NCBI RefSeq assembly: GCF_003255815.1
Contig: NC_037682.1
Location: 48,657,524-48,721,523, forward strand
Source of the DNA: Theropithecus gelada
Taxonomy: Eukaryota; Chordata; Mammalia; Primates; Cercopithecidae
Reading direction: 5' to 3'
DNA: 64,000 bases
A model generated the notes under the pieces. The model searched no databases, was not told where the DNA came from, and was given only the letters and a program-made list of their open reading frames with translations. The position numbers and the translations under genes are program-made. How positions within the stretch are numbered: position 1 is the stretch's first letter; each line of letters opens with the position of its first letter. This document shows, in pieces, positions 40,508 to 55,200 of this stretch.

Positions 40508-40740
40508 AAGAGCTCATTCGAGACTCCTCTCTTACATGATACATCCAATCTTTAAGCAAATACTGTTGGTTTTACCTTCAAAATATATCCAGAATCTACT
40601 TCTTGCTACTCCTATTACCACCCTAGTCCAAGCCCTTGGGCTCACCTAGAATACTGCCATAATCTAATTTTCACAGTTGGCTTCCCGTTTTTTTTTTTTT
40701 TTTTTTTAATTACTGTGACATGATCTAATATTGCAGCTTA

Positions 40741-41011
<271 letters not shown>

Positions 41012-42074
41012 GATATAATGAAATGTGAGCCGGCAGAACTCAGGAAGTTAAAAAATAATCACAAAAATGAAAATGGGAATGATGGGGTATACAGTGTTTG
41101 AATCATGATAAGGGGAATAAGGAACAGGAATTATAAAGAAAAATAACATAGAGATAGGAAATGACACATGCACATAATTGGAGTTCCTAAAGTAGAAAAC
41201 GTCCATTTTCTATTTGTATAAATGAAAGCACTGAGAAACTTTGCTCACATGATAAAAAAGTCAGTAATAGGTTTTAGAAATGCCAATCTTCCGAATTCTT
41301 AGGCCAAAAATCAGTGATCTTTCATCAAAATTTATTTTTAATAAATTAGCTGACAATTCACTTGTCTGATAGTTTCATTGAGGGCATCTGACAGATGACA
41401 GAAACCATCTGACTTGCAAAGGGAGTCATTCAGGCCTCAACATAAACACGAATGTTTCAAATTGTCCCTTTGTTTGGACTCATGAAATATTTTACTCTCT
41501 GGGACAATTAAACACAGTAGGTCTGGCATGGCTGAGAGGTATTGCCTTTCCTCTAGTGGGAGAAAGGCTGTGAAATACGAAGTAGTTGTTTTAAGGCAGA
41601 TCAATTTAGGAACAAATACATATGGATGTACAGGATTGGGAAATTCTCTACAGAACCCCTTCATGTACTCAGAAGCGCGTATATCCTACTGGTTAACAAT
41701 GCTAAGTACTGCTAGCAGGTCAAGGGAAGAATTTACAAGTACTTATGTTTTAGGAAAATGTCAATAATTGATTTGACGAAAGTTTTCAGTGCTCTTGTGT
41801 CAAGGGTGGGTAGAAGCCACATTGGAGTGGATTGAGGAGGGAGGGGATGGAAGTAAGAAATAGAGGCAGTAATAGAAAAGTTACTAAAATTAGATATAGA
41901 TGAGAGAATTACACCCAACGTAGGTGGTACCTAGGAGCAACTTCTTTTTTAAAAAAAGATACGAAATACTTGAACAAATGCCGAAAGAAAAGGATCACAG
42001 ATTAAGGGAGAGATTGAAGACTCAAGGGAAGATAATAAGCACTGCATTCACAAGGTTTAAAAGATTCAACAGTA
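41012..42074. other. Intergenic, nothing recognised
   Basis: AT-rich sequence. Its open frames (for example around 41437-41664 and 41528-41767) have no family resemblance and overlap on both strands. Confidence 0.55.
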
Positions 42075-42356
42075 GGCTGGGTGTGGTGGTTCACACCTGT
42101 AATCCCAACACTTTGGGAGGCTGAGGCAGGAGGACTGCTCAAGACCAGGAGTTCAAGACCAACCTGGGCAACAGAGCCAGTCTCTACAAATTAAAAAATT
42201 AGCCAGGTGTGATGGCACACACCTGTGGTCCCAGCTACTCAAGAGGCTTAGGTGGGAGGGTCTTGAGCCCATTGAAGTTAAAGCTGCAGTGAGCCATGAC
42301 CATGATCATGCCACTGAACTCCAGCTTGGGTGACAGAGCAGGACCCTGTCTCGGGG
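42075..42356 (+). mobile_element. Alu (old)
   Basis: From ggctgggtgtggtggttcac to gaccctgtctcggggcgg. The usual A tail is replaced by GC-rich sequence. Confidence 0.9.
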
Positions 42357-42394
42357 CGGCAGCGGAGATGGTGGGAACCAGGAGCCAGCACTTA

Positions 42395-42560
42395 TCGATC
42401 ACTTATCTATGTACTAAGCTTTTTGCTCATTTTACCTAAGTCTCATAACAACTATGCAAGGGGGTTACTGTTACTATCCTCATTTTACTTACCCAGAAAG
42501 GAGACCCAGAGAGATCAACTTATGCTCAAAGTCACCGAGTTTAGCCCTGTAGTGGAGTTG
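42395..42560 (-). mobile_element. MIR, antisense
   Basis: Shows ctcataacaactatgcaagg and cctcattttacttacccag, MIR patterns in reverse orientation. Confidence 0.7.
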
Positions 42561-44225
42561 GGATGTCACAACCTAGAGCACAGAACACTTGTCCATGGCT
42601 GTGGATTTAGTAAGCGAAGTTCAGGGAATTTGTGCCTGAAGGTTTCTATTTTTATGTAAGATAGAAGGCAAAGACATGTTAAGAGTGAAGGAAAAAAAGA
42701 GGGTAACAAGTTTCAGAGTAGAAGTTTTACATAGTAAGAATGGAGAGCTGACTAGAGAAAATAAAGGTAATGGGCAGTGCTGAGATCAGTTAAAACCAAT
42801 TTTTACTAATATGGATTTATACATTTGGTGATCTTTCTCCAGAAGTAACTGGTGAGGGTAGGAGGGCTTGGATACATCCAGGGCTGGGAATTTTCCAGGA
42901 AGTCATTTGGGTTAACAATCACGATACTGAATTGATAGATCAGGAAGCCGAGATAGGACTTACAAAGGAGGTGGAAACAGACTACGCCCTAACACAGAGC
43001 AGGTATAAAGGGGGAGTTGGTTAGAAGTGAATTTTTTTATTGAGTGATTTTAGAAGATGTTTTGGATACTGCAAGTATATAGGATGTGGTTGTGATGGAA
43101 ACAAGTAATGGAACCAAAGCCCTGTGTGTAAGTAGTCACTGAAGCTAACCAGGTAGCTGAAATTTTTTCTTTCCCCCAAATTTACTCAAAGAATGTGACT
43201 TTTGTGCTCTCAAACTATGGTTCAGGCACTCCAGACTTTTTTTCTGTACCTTCAATTCTCTCAGATTTAAAAAATTATACTAGAGAAGAGGACTTTTGCC
43301 TATGAATACAAACAACATTGCAATCTGTATCCGAAAACATTCTTTTCAATAGACTGTTAGGTTACGGGTACAAGTAAACACTTGGGTAATAAAGCAAACA
43401 TTTAAAAGTGCATTTCAGGTATTAAATTATGAATGATATGGAAAAGTTGCCATTAAACTTTCCACTGAATAGTGTTTCACAGCACAAAAATAATCTATTT
43501 TCCTGATACTTTTTTAGTATGGATACCAAGACAGCATGACATCAGTTGTCTTCTAATTTTGTTCCAGTTTGATTTTAAAAACCCACATGTTCATGCTTAA
43601 AAGATAGCATTATGTTTAATAGGTGCTAGGAAACCAGGCCACATGGACCAACCTACCTAAATTTACTCTAACCCTGAATTTTGTTAACACCCAATACATG
43701 AATTAATTGAAATCTGGATTTCTCTATACAGAGATGCAGAAAGTCTTGTAGTGTAGTTATTTTAAAACAAGGTGCTCCTATTTACTTATCAGAAACAAGA
43801 CCATATCAACAACCCAACATTTAAATAATGAACTGATGAAAATACTTTTAAAAACCATAAAACTCGTTTCTATCACATTCTTAAGTAAAAATCAATCTTC
43901 ACTTTCTTAGTTATAAGCAATCCCATAGACATTTGAAAATTAGAGGGCAAACTAAAATTGTTGAATAAAGCCAAACTTTTTAAACTAAGTATTTGTTAAA
44001 TGTCATATATATTGTCTACCATCAAGTGATTCAATATTTTACTATAGAGGATAGCATCTATTTTTCAAAAATGTGAGAAATTAAAAAAAAAACCAAAAAA
44101 CAAGGCAACAACTTTGGGGTCTGAAACATGAAATATACTGTAATATAGAGTCTACCAACCAGAAATCACCTGTTCTACTTGCTACTTGCTAAATTTCTCT
44201 AACGCATTCTAAATTATTTTATTTG
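42561..44225. other. Intergenic or distal C11orf58 3' flank
   Basis: AT-rich, mostly repeat-free sequence. A long C11orf58 3'UTR could reach here but nothing in the sequence proves it. Confidence 0.5.
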
Positions 44226-44516
<291 letters not shown>

Positions 44517-44575
44517 AACACATTCTAAATTTCAAAGTGACATAAGAATAATTTTTAAAAATTCCAACACTCCAA

Positions 44576-44872
44576 GGCCGGGCGCAGTGGCTCACGCCTG
44601 TAATCCCAGCACTTTGGGAGGCTGAGGGGGGTGGATCACAAGGTCACAAGATCGAGACCATCCTGACTAACACCATGAAACCCCATCTCTACTAAAAATA
44701 CAAAAATTAGCTGGGCATAGTGGCACATGCCTGTAGTCTTAGTTACTCGGGAGGCTGAGGCAGGAGAATCGCTTGAACTCAGGAGGCGGAGGTTGCAGTT
44801 AGCTGAGATCATGCCACTGCACTCCAACCTGGGTGACAGAGTGAGACACCGTCTCAAAAAAAAAAAAAAAAA
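44576..44872 (+). mobile_element. AluS/Y-like, sense (right half of an inverted pair)
   Basis: Full-length with a perfect 12-bp duplication ccaacactccaa at 44564-44575 and 44875-44886. It lies 59 bp from the antisense Alu ending at 44516. Confidence 0.95.
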
Positions 44873-45256
44873 TCCCAACACTCCAAATACATCCTTTAAG
44901 TATCTAGATGTATAACAATTCGGCTCACAAACAGGTGGGACTAAAGCCTTTGAACTTGTTACTTGTAAACATTAAGAATTTGGACCTAATTATCCAAAGA
45001 TCCATTTACTAGCTCATAATGCAATCTGTGTTAATCAGCTGTACAAATCAACCACCTAATAGCAGTCAGATGATTCTAATCTCACACCAACAGAAACAGC
45101 AATAAAATGAGAAAGTAATACTTTTTAGTAATTAATCAATAAAATAGCACTGGGATAAAATGAAGAGAATTTCTTGTTTCAGCTTATCAGTAAGCCTGCT
45201 CCTCATTTGTAGATAATGAGGATAAAGGTATCACAGCCAAATATGGGAAACTGCTC

Positions 45257-45262
45257 TTTATT
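45257..45262 (-). terminator. Candidate distal poly(A) signal, C11orf58
   Basis: AATAAA on the - strand, about 780 bases after the stop. Confidence 0.4.
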
Positions 45263-45814
45263 TAGACCTTTGGGACAAAATTAACTTTGGTCACATGTTA
45301 CTTAAAAAAAAAAAAATCCAGTTTTACATATTTCTAAATAGATAGAACTAAATGATCAGAGAAATCATTTCTTCTGTAAAAATTGGCCAAATCTTATCAA
45401 AAATCTAACATACGATATAATCCAAATTATAAAAAGACTACTTGGGATCATAATATTCCAAATGTATGACAGTTATAACTCCCATCTTAACAAGTGTGAA
45501 AAGTACTTACTCTCATGTTGCTTTGGTCCAAAAGAGTAGAGCTAACTCAGTAACAGGAAACTAAGTACCCAATCTTTTGCCAAAATTAATTTAGATTGTG
45601 ACTGGCAGCAGAAATTTCCATGATGAACAGCTCTACTATAACAAAGAATAATTAAAGAATACTTTTCATGAACGTATCACAGTATCAAATACATTTTTAT
45701 AAGAGAAAAATATGAAGGAAATGATAAAATAGCTATCACAAACAAAAAGCGTTTCCCCCATACGGTGAATTAGAGGGCTGATGATGCTAATATGAAAGTA
45801 AGTTGAGTACTGTA

Positions 45815-45820
45815 TTTATT
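45815..45820 (-). terminator. Candidate proximal poly(A) signal, C11orf58
   Basis: AATAAA on the - strand, about 216 bases after the stop. Confidence 0.5.
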
Positions 45821-46035
45821 TCTTATTTTATACAACTCTTACTCTTTACAAAATTGGTTATAGTCATGCCCATAAAAGTGTAACCCATGGCATTTGAAAG
45901 CAAACACTCCTTGTAATTATTTAAAAGGGCCTTTTTAAAAATTATAATACAAAGGTCTGTGCTCTATAAGCAGTCCTCCACTGTGCATTATAACAATAAG
46001 GCTTACTTTTAATACAAAGACTAAGCGTTTGGGAG

Positions 46036-46269
<234 letters not shown>

Positions 46270-46429
46270 CTAAAACATCAATCAACAGGCTCTTTTAAAA
46301 ATAAACATTAGCCCATACAGAATCTGAGAAAGACCGTAAGTTCTGTCAGTCTTAGAAACACTTACTTTGTAGCCATTAGAACAACAGTTTTAAGACTTGA
46401 GTGGAATTTTAAGAAAGAGCTCTGTCTGG

Positions 46430-46765
46430 CTAGGCCCAGTGGCTCATACCTGTGGACTGAGATTCCAGCTACTCAAGAGGCTGAGAGGCAGGGGGATTGC
46501 TTGAAGCCACAAATTTGAGACCAGCCTGGGCAACATATTGAGACCCTGTCTCTTAAAAAAAAACAACAACAAAAAAGAAACTTAAAAAAAAGACAACAAA
46601 GAAAAATTAGCCAGGCATGGTAGTGCATGCCTGTAGTTCTAGCTACTCCGGAGGCTGAGGTGTGAGGATTGCTTGAGCCTAGGAGTTCAAGGCTGTAGTG
46701 AGCTATGATCATGCCACCGCATTCCAGCCTGTGTGACAGAGCAAGACTCCGTTTCTTAAAAGACA
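46430..46765 (+). mobile_element. AluJ-like in C11orf58 intron 4
   Basis: Diverged full-length sense Alu with an expanded A-rich middle (aaacaacaacaaaaaag). Confidence 0.88.
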
Positions 46766-47100
46766 AAAGAAAACAAGAGGGGAGGTGCTCTGAAGACCAC
46801 ACACCTATCTCCCCTCTCCTAGTTTGAAAACCACGGTATTATATTTTCCCGAAAGAAACAATTTTTTAAATTGATAAGGCATGTTAACCACTGACCTTTA
46901 TGTGGAAATCAGTTATAATTGTTTTGCACATTGTATTACTTTGGAGTAAACAGTAGTCACACATAAATTCATAATATAAAAAGAGATCACTTAGGAAACA
47001 ACTGAAAAAAAAAGCTCTCTTAAACCATTATTTTAAACTTACATGAAATATTTTACTTAACTTGTGAGCATGTTGTTCATACCTATTAAAAATGTGCCCT

Positions 47101-47346
47101 GGCCAGGCGTGGTGGTTCACGCCTGTAGTTCCAGCACTTTGGGAGGCGGAAAGATTGCTTGAACCCAGGAGTTTGAGACCAGCCTGGGCAACATAGCAAA
47201 AGTCCATCTTTACAAAAAATACAAAAATTAGCTAGGCGTGGTGGTGCAGGCCTATATCCCAGGTCCTTGGGAGGCTAAGGTGGCAGTGAGACTGTGCCAC
47301 TGTACTCCAGCCTGGGTGACAGAGTGAGAACCTGTCTCAAAAAAGG
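47101..47346 (+). mobile_element. Alu, shortened
   Basis: From ggccaggcgtggtggttcac to cctgtctcaaaaaag, missing part of the right arm. Confidence 0.9.
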
Positions 47347-47427
47347 GGGAAAGGTGCTCTGATGTTTAAACAGCATTTTCATTTTTAGAGAACACACTTT
47401 AAAATCCTTAGAAACAGGCCAGGTGAG

Positions 47428-48027
<600 letters not shown>

Positions 48028-48192
48028 ACCACACAAAATCTTTGGAAACATCTCTTCTGATTACCTACAGAGACCAGTAGGGCATATACAATTATTTTTA
48101 AGATAATTACATACAGAGAGCTTTCTACATGGGATTCTTGATTGCTAGGGTAATCTAACAGCAATAAGTGGTACCAAATTGAAAACTAATTA

Positions 48193-48354
<162 letters not shown>

Positions 48355-48752
48355 TTATGTTTCAGTCAAATTAATAATTTACACAAAAACCCATAATACA
48401 GATGCCATTATACTCAGGGCTGATTTATCTAATTGTGACTAATTTTACTATGAATTTTGAGAATTTATGCCATAGGTGGTTACCTAATAGACAATAAAAT
48501 GACTGATGTTGAGATAGCATAAGTATTTATTACAAAACACTTTGGGTATTAAATGTTTTAGCTTACTTATAATAAGTAGATGTTCTCCTGAAAGTTTTTT
48601 TCCTAGTCACCTAATAAAAACTCTCTAACAAACAGAATTATCTATCTGAACAAAAACACTGAAAAAAGCTAGGCACTTCTGTTCAGCAAATGGCTAAATA
48701 AAATGGTCATGTACTGACTCTCCTTTATGCCTTCCTTTGCATATCAAGTTTA

Positions 48753-51078
48753 TCAGAACAACTTAAACTTTAAAGCAGCAGTTGCCAACCTTTTTGGCAC
48801 CAGGGACCAGTTTTGTTGAAAACAATTTTTCCATGGATGGGGAGTGGGGGTGGTGGTGATTTCAAGATGATTCAAGTGTATTACATTTATTGTATACTTT
48901 ATTATCACATCATAATATATAATGAAATAATTGTACAACTCACCGTAATGCAGAAGCAGTGGGAGCCCTGAGTTTGTTTTCCCTACAACTAGATGGTCCC
49001 ATCTGGGGGTGATGGGAGACAGTGACACCCTAAGTGTGTTGCTTATGTCCAGTCTACTAGCTGTAATCTTGTTTGGCTGCTGTCACTACAGAAAACCCTG
49101 TTTCACAAAGACAGGAGGTTGGAAATAGAAGCAGGCTTTCCAGTGCTTTCGTGGCAATCTCAGAGTATTCCACTTTGTCTTTAATCCAGAATGAAGTTGT
49201 CTCAAACATACTTTTAAGGGCACCGTCATTTGTGATCTTAAGCAGCTGATCCTCTTCTAGCATGAACAAAGTCGATTCACCTTATTCACAAATGGGTTGT
49301 GAATCCATTCCTTCCCAGTTTGGGGCTCTTTCGTGGTTGGAAAATAATACTCAAACTCTTTGAAAGCTGAGATAGGTGATCATGTGCCAGGTGGGAGAAA
49401 AAAGGTCCTGGCTCAGTCTCTTTTAAAATCTCTGCTAATGTTTGAAACATGTCAAAAAATCCCAGTGTTCACTTGTGGCCCCCATAATACCAGTTTGGCT
49501 TTGAATGCACTCACTTTATCTGCCAACTTGAACACAGTTTTGTTCTCCCCTGAGGTGACAGATTGAATATGTCACACAAGTAAGCAAGGTTTTTTTTTTT
49601 TTTTTTTGAGACAGAGTCTCACTCTCTTGCCCAGGCTGGAGTGCAGCGGCATGATCTCGATCTCGGCTCATTGCAACCTCTGGCTTTCAGGCTGAAGTGA
49701 TTCTCGTGCCTCAGCCTCCCAAGTAGCTGGGATTATAGGGGTGTGCCACCACGCCTAGGTAATTTTTGTATTTTTTAGTAAAGACGGGGTTTCTCCCTGT
49801 TGGCCAGGCTCGTCTCAAACTCCTGGCCTCAAGTGATCTGCCTGCTTTGGCCTCCCAAAAGTGCTGTAATTACAGGCACGACCCACCACGCCTGGCCAAG
49901 TAAGCAGGTTTTACGACCCATTCTGTGTCAATGAAATGTGCTGCCAGTGATGACATTTTCTTAAAAAAAAAAAAAAAATCTCTGGAGTGGCTACTATAAC
50001 TGAAAAACTCTGGCCAGTGATCTAACTTTAGGAAGCCATCTCTGTTGTGTGTATAAGAGACGACATGTGTGCTCTGTGTCCATCTTCTCACAGAGCTATA
50101 TGAACAGATGTGAATTAAGGGCATGTACTTTAATGTGGTTGAAAATTTTAATCACATCCTGCAAAATGTTAAGTTCAGGTGACGTTTTTCAACTAGTCAG
50201 CATCTCTGTGGATGACACAGTACACAGACTCACATTCAGAAGCAAGCTCTTTGACCTGAGTAGTGAAACCAGAAAGCCGTCCAGTCATGGCAGCTGCTCC
50301 ATCCCTGCATATATCGATACAAAATGCCAAATTCAGTTTTCCTGATATGTAATTATTTATAAGACTTGAATAGTTCTGCAGCTGTGGTGCTGGTTGAAAG
50401 CAAAAGTGCACATAACATATCCTCATGCACTTCCTCCTGAAAAATGTATCACACAAAAACAAGCATTGTTGCTTTGTTGTCAACACTGGTAGACTCATTA
50501 ACCTGGATTGCGTACCACAGTGACTCATTAATCCTCTCTAACAATTGTGCCTCAATATCCTCTATTTCATGAATTCATCTAGTTATGGTGCTAGCCAGAA
50601 GAGGAACACGTGCCACCTTTTGAACTGCAGCCTCTCCTAAGAGTTCACAACAGACATCCTTAGCAGAAGGCAGGATCAACTCTTCACCAGTAGTAAAGGG
50701 CTTCTTAGCTTTAGCCATGTGATTAGCCACTAAGAATGATGCTCTCACTGCAGACACATTTGACGAAGTGGTGGCCTTCAATAATTACTTCTGTTCTTTG
50801 CGTTCACGATTTTTTCTTTTGAAAAACGCCAAAGGCTTGTCTTTTAATGCATGGTGCTCGGTCTCCATGTGGTGAAGCACTTTTAAAGGTTTCATGGCTT
50901 TTCTGGATAGCTGGTCATCATATATTAGACAAAGCAGGTTTGGAGAATGTGAATCAGCTGTTGCAATGAACCTGTAATTTAAGTAGGACTCTTGGTATTT
51001 TGTTTTAAATGCAGCTTTCTCTTTGTTGGCAGTATTAGTCTTCTGGTGTCTCATCATTGGGTCTTTCTTCCTTTTCAA
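48753..51078 (-). pseudogene. Decayed hAT transposase
   Basis: Open pieces on the - strand: 50785-51078 (zinc finger, with the second Cys of the CxxC pair now Tyr, so the finger is lost), 50575-50781 (VSAVRASFLVANHMAKAKKP), 50193-50528 (DGAAAMTGRLSGFTTQVKEL, matching the catalytic-core region), 49870-50124 (SSLAAHFIDTEWV), 49057-49269 (EEDQLLKITNDGALKSMFET) and the C-terminus MSLSPITPRWDHLVVGK at 48977-49028. Stops, frameshifts and the Alu separate them, so it cannot be active. Confidence 0.85.
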
Positions 51079-51675
51079 AGAAGCTCTCCAAGGACGTTTG
51101 TTTTTTTACTCATTTTGGCTAGGGTTAGCTTGTGGGCTTACCAAAACTGTGACTGAGACAAATGCACAGTGCAGGAAAGAGGCACGGAGGGAAGTGGTAA
51201 ATAAAACAATGGGCAGGCCACATGCAGACTAAATAAATGTCAGATTCTGACTTAGAGCCTGCCACTAGATGCAGTTTGTCACTTGCCACTCACTGATATG
51301 GTTTTGATATGAGTTTGCAAGCAGTTGATTTATTAAGGTCTCTGTGCAGTCAAGCCTCTCTGCTAATGTTAATCTGTTTTTGCAGTCACTCTCCATCACC
51401 ACCTCAGTTCCACTTCAGATCATGAGGTATTAGATACTCATAAGGAGGCACAACCTAGATCCCTGGCTTGCACAGTTCACAATAGGGTTCCAGATCCTAT
51501 GATAATTCAATGCTGCCAGTGATCTGATAGGAGGCGGATTTCAGGTGGCCATACAAGCCATTGGGAGCAGCTGTAAATACAGATAAAGCTTCTCTGGCTT
51601 GCCTGCTGCTCACCTCCTGCTGTGTGGTCCAGTTCCTAACAGGCGAGGGATGGGTACTGGGGGTTGGGAGCTCTG
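48776..51675 (-). mobile_element. Charlie3-like hAT transposon, near full length, transposase decayed
   Basis: The ends CAGCAGTTGCCAACC at 48776 and GGTTGGGAGCTCTG before 51675 are the diverged terminal inverted repeats of the MER1/Charlie3 family. Eight-base target duplications CTTTAAAG (48768-48775) and CTTGAAAG (51676-51683) flank it (7 of 8 identical). Without the nested Alu it is about 2.6 kb. The - strand carries transposase remains in order: BED-finger part (about 51078-50785), central RNase H-like part (50780-50190), and the hATC dimerisation end with PTSCLCETGFS (about 49150). Stops and frameshifts disable it. It lies in C11orf58 intron 3. Confidence 0.85.
49590..49897 (-). mobile_element. 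AluS-like nested in the Charlie3 element
   Basis: Full-length antisense Alu with duplication aagtaagca at 49578-49586 and 49898-49906. It splits the transposase remains. Confidence 0.94.
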
Positions 51676-52384
51676 CTTGAAAGCTCTCAGATTTAAAAGG
51701 GTAAATGTGGCAGTTGAAATATTTTTCCATTCTGCAAAGTACAGGAATTGTTTTTTTTGCCTTATATAGCAATACAAATCAATTTGAAGTAATTAACACT
51801 AGAAAAATAAAAGATCAATGAATTTCTAAAATGTGCTACGTATGCTATGTTAGCATAATTTAAATAACTTAAAGTTTTGTTGAACATAATCTAGGTCACT
51901 GTGTCTTTTATTAATATGTGCCTTTTATTAATAATGTCCAAGATTAGGGTCAGTTTTAAATAGGCAAAAATTTCACTTTTCAGCACACCAAGTACCCAAA
52001 TTTATTTTCAGTTTTTATTTAAAAATGTTCTTCCCTAAAATTATTTTTAAAGCTTATTTCTTCAGGCTCTGCAACTAGTTTATATTCTTCAAAGATTTTA
52101 AAATAAAACTTAGTGAATACACAAAACTAGAATATGCCAACTATGACACTATATGCTAATATACAAAGAACAAAAATTCTGTACATACCAGAGTTAACAA
52201 GATGAGGCATAAAACCTCACTACAATTAAAATATATGTTCTGAATCAGTAAAAATGGAGACAGAAAAAGGTTAGTTTCTTGGTTAGAATATCATAATGAC
52301 ATATACTCTCATCTTTTAAAAATCAAAGTACATGAAAACTGATACTTTATATATGTAACATGTTTACCTATTATGTACTTCTAA

Positions 52385-52672
52385 TTTTTTTTTTTTTGAG
52401 ACAGAGTTGCACTCTGTCACTCAGGCTGGACTGCAATAGTGTGATCTTGGCTCACTGCAACCACTGCCTCTCAGGTTCAGGCAATTATCGTGCCTCAGCC
52501 TCCCAAGCAGCTGGGATTACAGGTGTGAGCCACCACACCTGGCTAATTTTTGTATTTTTTAGTAGAGACAGGGTTTTGCCATGTTGACTAGGCTGGTGAT
52601 TTGCCTCAAGTGATCGGCCCACCGTAGCCTCCCAACATGCTAGGATTACAGGCATAAGCCACGGTGCCAAGC
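52385..52672 (-). mobile_element. Alu, antisense
   Basis: Poly(T), tgagacagagttgcactctg, to cacggtgccaagca. Diverged. Confidence 0.92.
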
Positions 52673-52685
52673 ATTTTTTTCTCTC

Positions 52686-52855
52686 TTTTTTTTTTTTTTT
52701 GAATTTTAAGAGATGAGGTCTTGCTCTGTAGCCCAGGCTGGAATGCAGTGGTGCGATCATGGCTTCATTGCAGCTTCAAACTCCTGGGCTTAAGTGATCC
52801 TCCCACTTTAACCTCCCAAATAACTGGGATTACAGGCATAAGCCACTGCACCCCA
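52686..52855 (-). mobile_element. FLAM-like Alu monomer, antisense
   Basis: A single arm with agatgaggtcttgctctgta and ending gccactgcacccc. Confidence 0.82.
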
Positions 52856-52974
52856 ATTCTAACATTTTAATAATTTACACAATTACATGCCAAAGTAGAA
52901 TATCCTGAAACATGAACACACACTTCATATTCTGAATTTAGCACTTTTGTTTTAATTACATTTTACTTTCTTAC

Positions 52975-53035
52975 CTGTTCGGAAGTGAGATGTTGATTTG
53001 TGATCTCCTATAACAAGACGACCAGTATGTTCTTT
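52975..53035 (-). CDS. C11orf58: C11orf58 exon 3 (residues 50-70)
   Basis: Twenty codons plus one base, KEHTGRLVIG to KSTSHFRT. Acceptor CTTATAG, donor GTAAGA. A basic, conserved segment; the spare G completes Gly70 with exon 4. Confidence 0.96.
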
Positions 53036-53059
53036 CTATAAGAAGGTTGAAAATGTATT

Positions 53060-53300
53060 AGCATTTGAGACCACTAATTTAACCTTACTGGGTATCTACT
53101 ATGTGCTGAAAACTATTCTAGGCTTCTGGGACACAGTGAAGACAAAAGATTAAATTAGAATCTCTGCCTTTAAGGACCTTACATTCTAGCAAGGGTAGGA
53201 ATGGAGAAGGGAGACAGGCAAACATAATCGCTATTTATACTATGTTAGAAGGTACTAAGTGTGATTAAAACAAAACAGACCTGAGTAAGGAGTAGAGCAG
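53060..53300. mobile_element. L2-like fragment, tentative
   Basis: The text 'tctactatgtgctgaaaact' followed by 'cttacattctagcaagggta' is of the L2/MIR kind. Weak support. Confidence 0.4.
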
Positions 53301-54192
53301 GTTGGAATTTTAAATAAGATGAATAGATAACTAGAAAATTGAGTCAATCTAAACATTTTCTTTCCTAAAGGCCAGTTAAATGACTTGCTTTAACTTCCCA
53401 CCTGCTCTTTCTGCTGCCTCAAGTATATCTCATGGAGAGAAAGCAAATGAGATTTAGCCAGACAAAAATGAAATAATTAAAACTTATAATGTATCATATA
53501 AAGTGATAGATCTTATTACAGTATATCACAATCATTAGCTATCTCTTCACTATTTGACAATAAACTACTAATCTCAACTTGTCAAAAAGAACAATTTAAA
53601 ACAATCCTGTACTCTAAACATAAAAATACATCTGATTCAATATTACCAACTGATTAAACTGCATAATTACTCTCAATTTAATCAGTTCTATCCACTCTTT
53701 ATGGTTCATATTTAGTTTCATAAGTGCTCATTAAAACACCGTGTGAGGGTGAGAATAAATGTAACTTTGGAAAGCAATCTTAACCAATCATCTGTGAAGA
53801 TATAGTAACAAACCTTCCTATTGTGAAAAAATGGCAGGTACAGTCTCCATACACAAAAATGTTATTATTGGAAAAGTTCAAGCGTTAATGCTCATTGCTT
53901 TATGTGCCATTAACACATAAGCGAATCAATAATTCAGTGTGTTACTTGTTTAGGTTGCAAAACCGACAGCCATTAACAAGATTTTGTTATAACAGCATCA
54001 AGTTATTCCAGGATGATGACGGTATTGCACTGATCTATTCATATCATCTTAGCTGGTTCTTCCTGTGACCAATAACATATTCATGATAGCTGGCTAGGAT
54101 TACAAATATACTTTGTGGCCACAAAATGGAATAAATCTAAACAGCCCATATGAAGATCAAAGCTACAATCTTGGCGTCACAAAGAATTTATG

Positions 54193-54434
54193 GGCCAGGC
54201 GCAGTGGCTCATGCCTGTAATCCCAGCACTTTGGGAGGCCGAGGAGGGTGTATCACAAGGTCAGGAGTTCAAATGGTGAAACCCTGTCTCTACTAAAAAT
54301 ACAAAAATTAGCCGGGCATGGTGGCAGGCACCTGTAATCCCAGCTACTCGGGAGCCTGAGGCAGAGAATTGCTTGAACTCGGGAGGCAGAGGTTGCAGTG
54401 AGACTGTCTCAAAAAAAAAAAAAAAAAAAAAAAA
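54193..54434 (+). mobile_element. Alu with internal deletions
   Basis: Sense Alu lacking the 'accatcctg' part of the left arm and most of the right-arm end. The duplication aaagaattta is at 54181-54190 and 54432-54441. Confidence 0.92.
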
Positions 54435-54889
54435 GAATTTAATCTATACTCAACAACCTATTTATTAGTTAGTCAACTTCCATATATTTTATATTAGGAT
54501 GTTCTTCCTAAGTACTTGAATAATTTTCATTCTACTAAGTTGAATATGGCCCCTAAACTAACACTTACCTTACATATGCTTAACAAATCTTTTAAGTCCT
54601 CACTTAATTTTCAATGATAGGTTCTTAGAAACTTCAACTTTAACTGACTTTAGTTGAAACAACCTATAATGAAAACAATTTTCCTCCTTATCAGTGTTAC
54701 AGTGAAACAGCTTTATTGTCAGTTTGCTAAAAGTTAGTTTCCAAGAAACATAAGAGATGTTAAGTGAGGACTTAGTATATTTGCATGAAACGAGAGAAAC
54801 TGCAGACTATTTTCTATGACAAATTACAAATTGGGAAATCTGGAGTAATGAGATATTATACAAATGCTTTATTTAAATAGGTCTCAGTG

Positions 54890-55200
54890 TTTTACATGAC
54901 CTCTTCCTATCCCCAAACCCACTGTTGTAGTCTGGCTAACTCCTTCTCATCCTTTGAGATTCAGATCAATTCTATTTTGGGGAAGCTTTCTTGCACTGCT
55001 AAACCAGAGTTAGCTGCCCTCTGTGATTCCACAGCACTATGTGCATGGTTTTCTCACAGCAATTACAATTCCGTATTGTTATTTTCTGGTTTCCTCCATT
55101 ACATACTAGCTCCAAACATGTATTATTGATCTATGTGACCACCCAGGATCCAGCACAGTAGTAGGTAGTCTATAATTGTTGGGAAAATGAATGAATGTAT
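54890..55200 (+). mobile_element. L2 LINE 3' part
   Basis: L2-like: 'ctccttctcatcctttgaga', 'acccaggatccagcacagta', ending with 'aatgaatgaatg'. Confidence 0.7.

Larger units (their letters stand above)
44887..46035 (-). other. C11orf58: C11orf58 3'UTR region
   Basis: Repeat-free, AT-rich DNA directly downstream of the stop on the - strand, with poly(A) signals at 45815-45820 and 45257-45262. At least the part next to the stop is 3'UTR; the far end is inferred. Confidence 0.65.

Noticed and set aside
48753..51078. A domesticated transposase gene (ZBED-like)
   Set aside because: The reading frame is broken by stops, frameshifts and an Alu, and the zinc-finger Cys is lost; it is a fossil, not an exapted gene.
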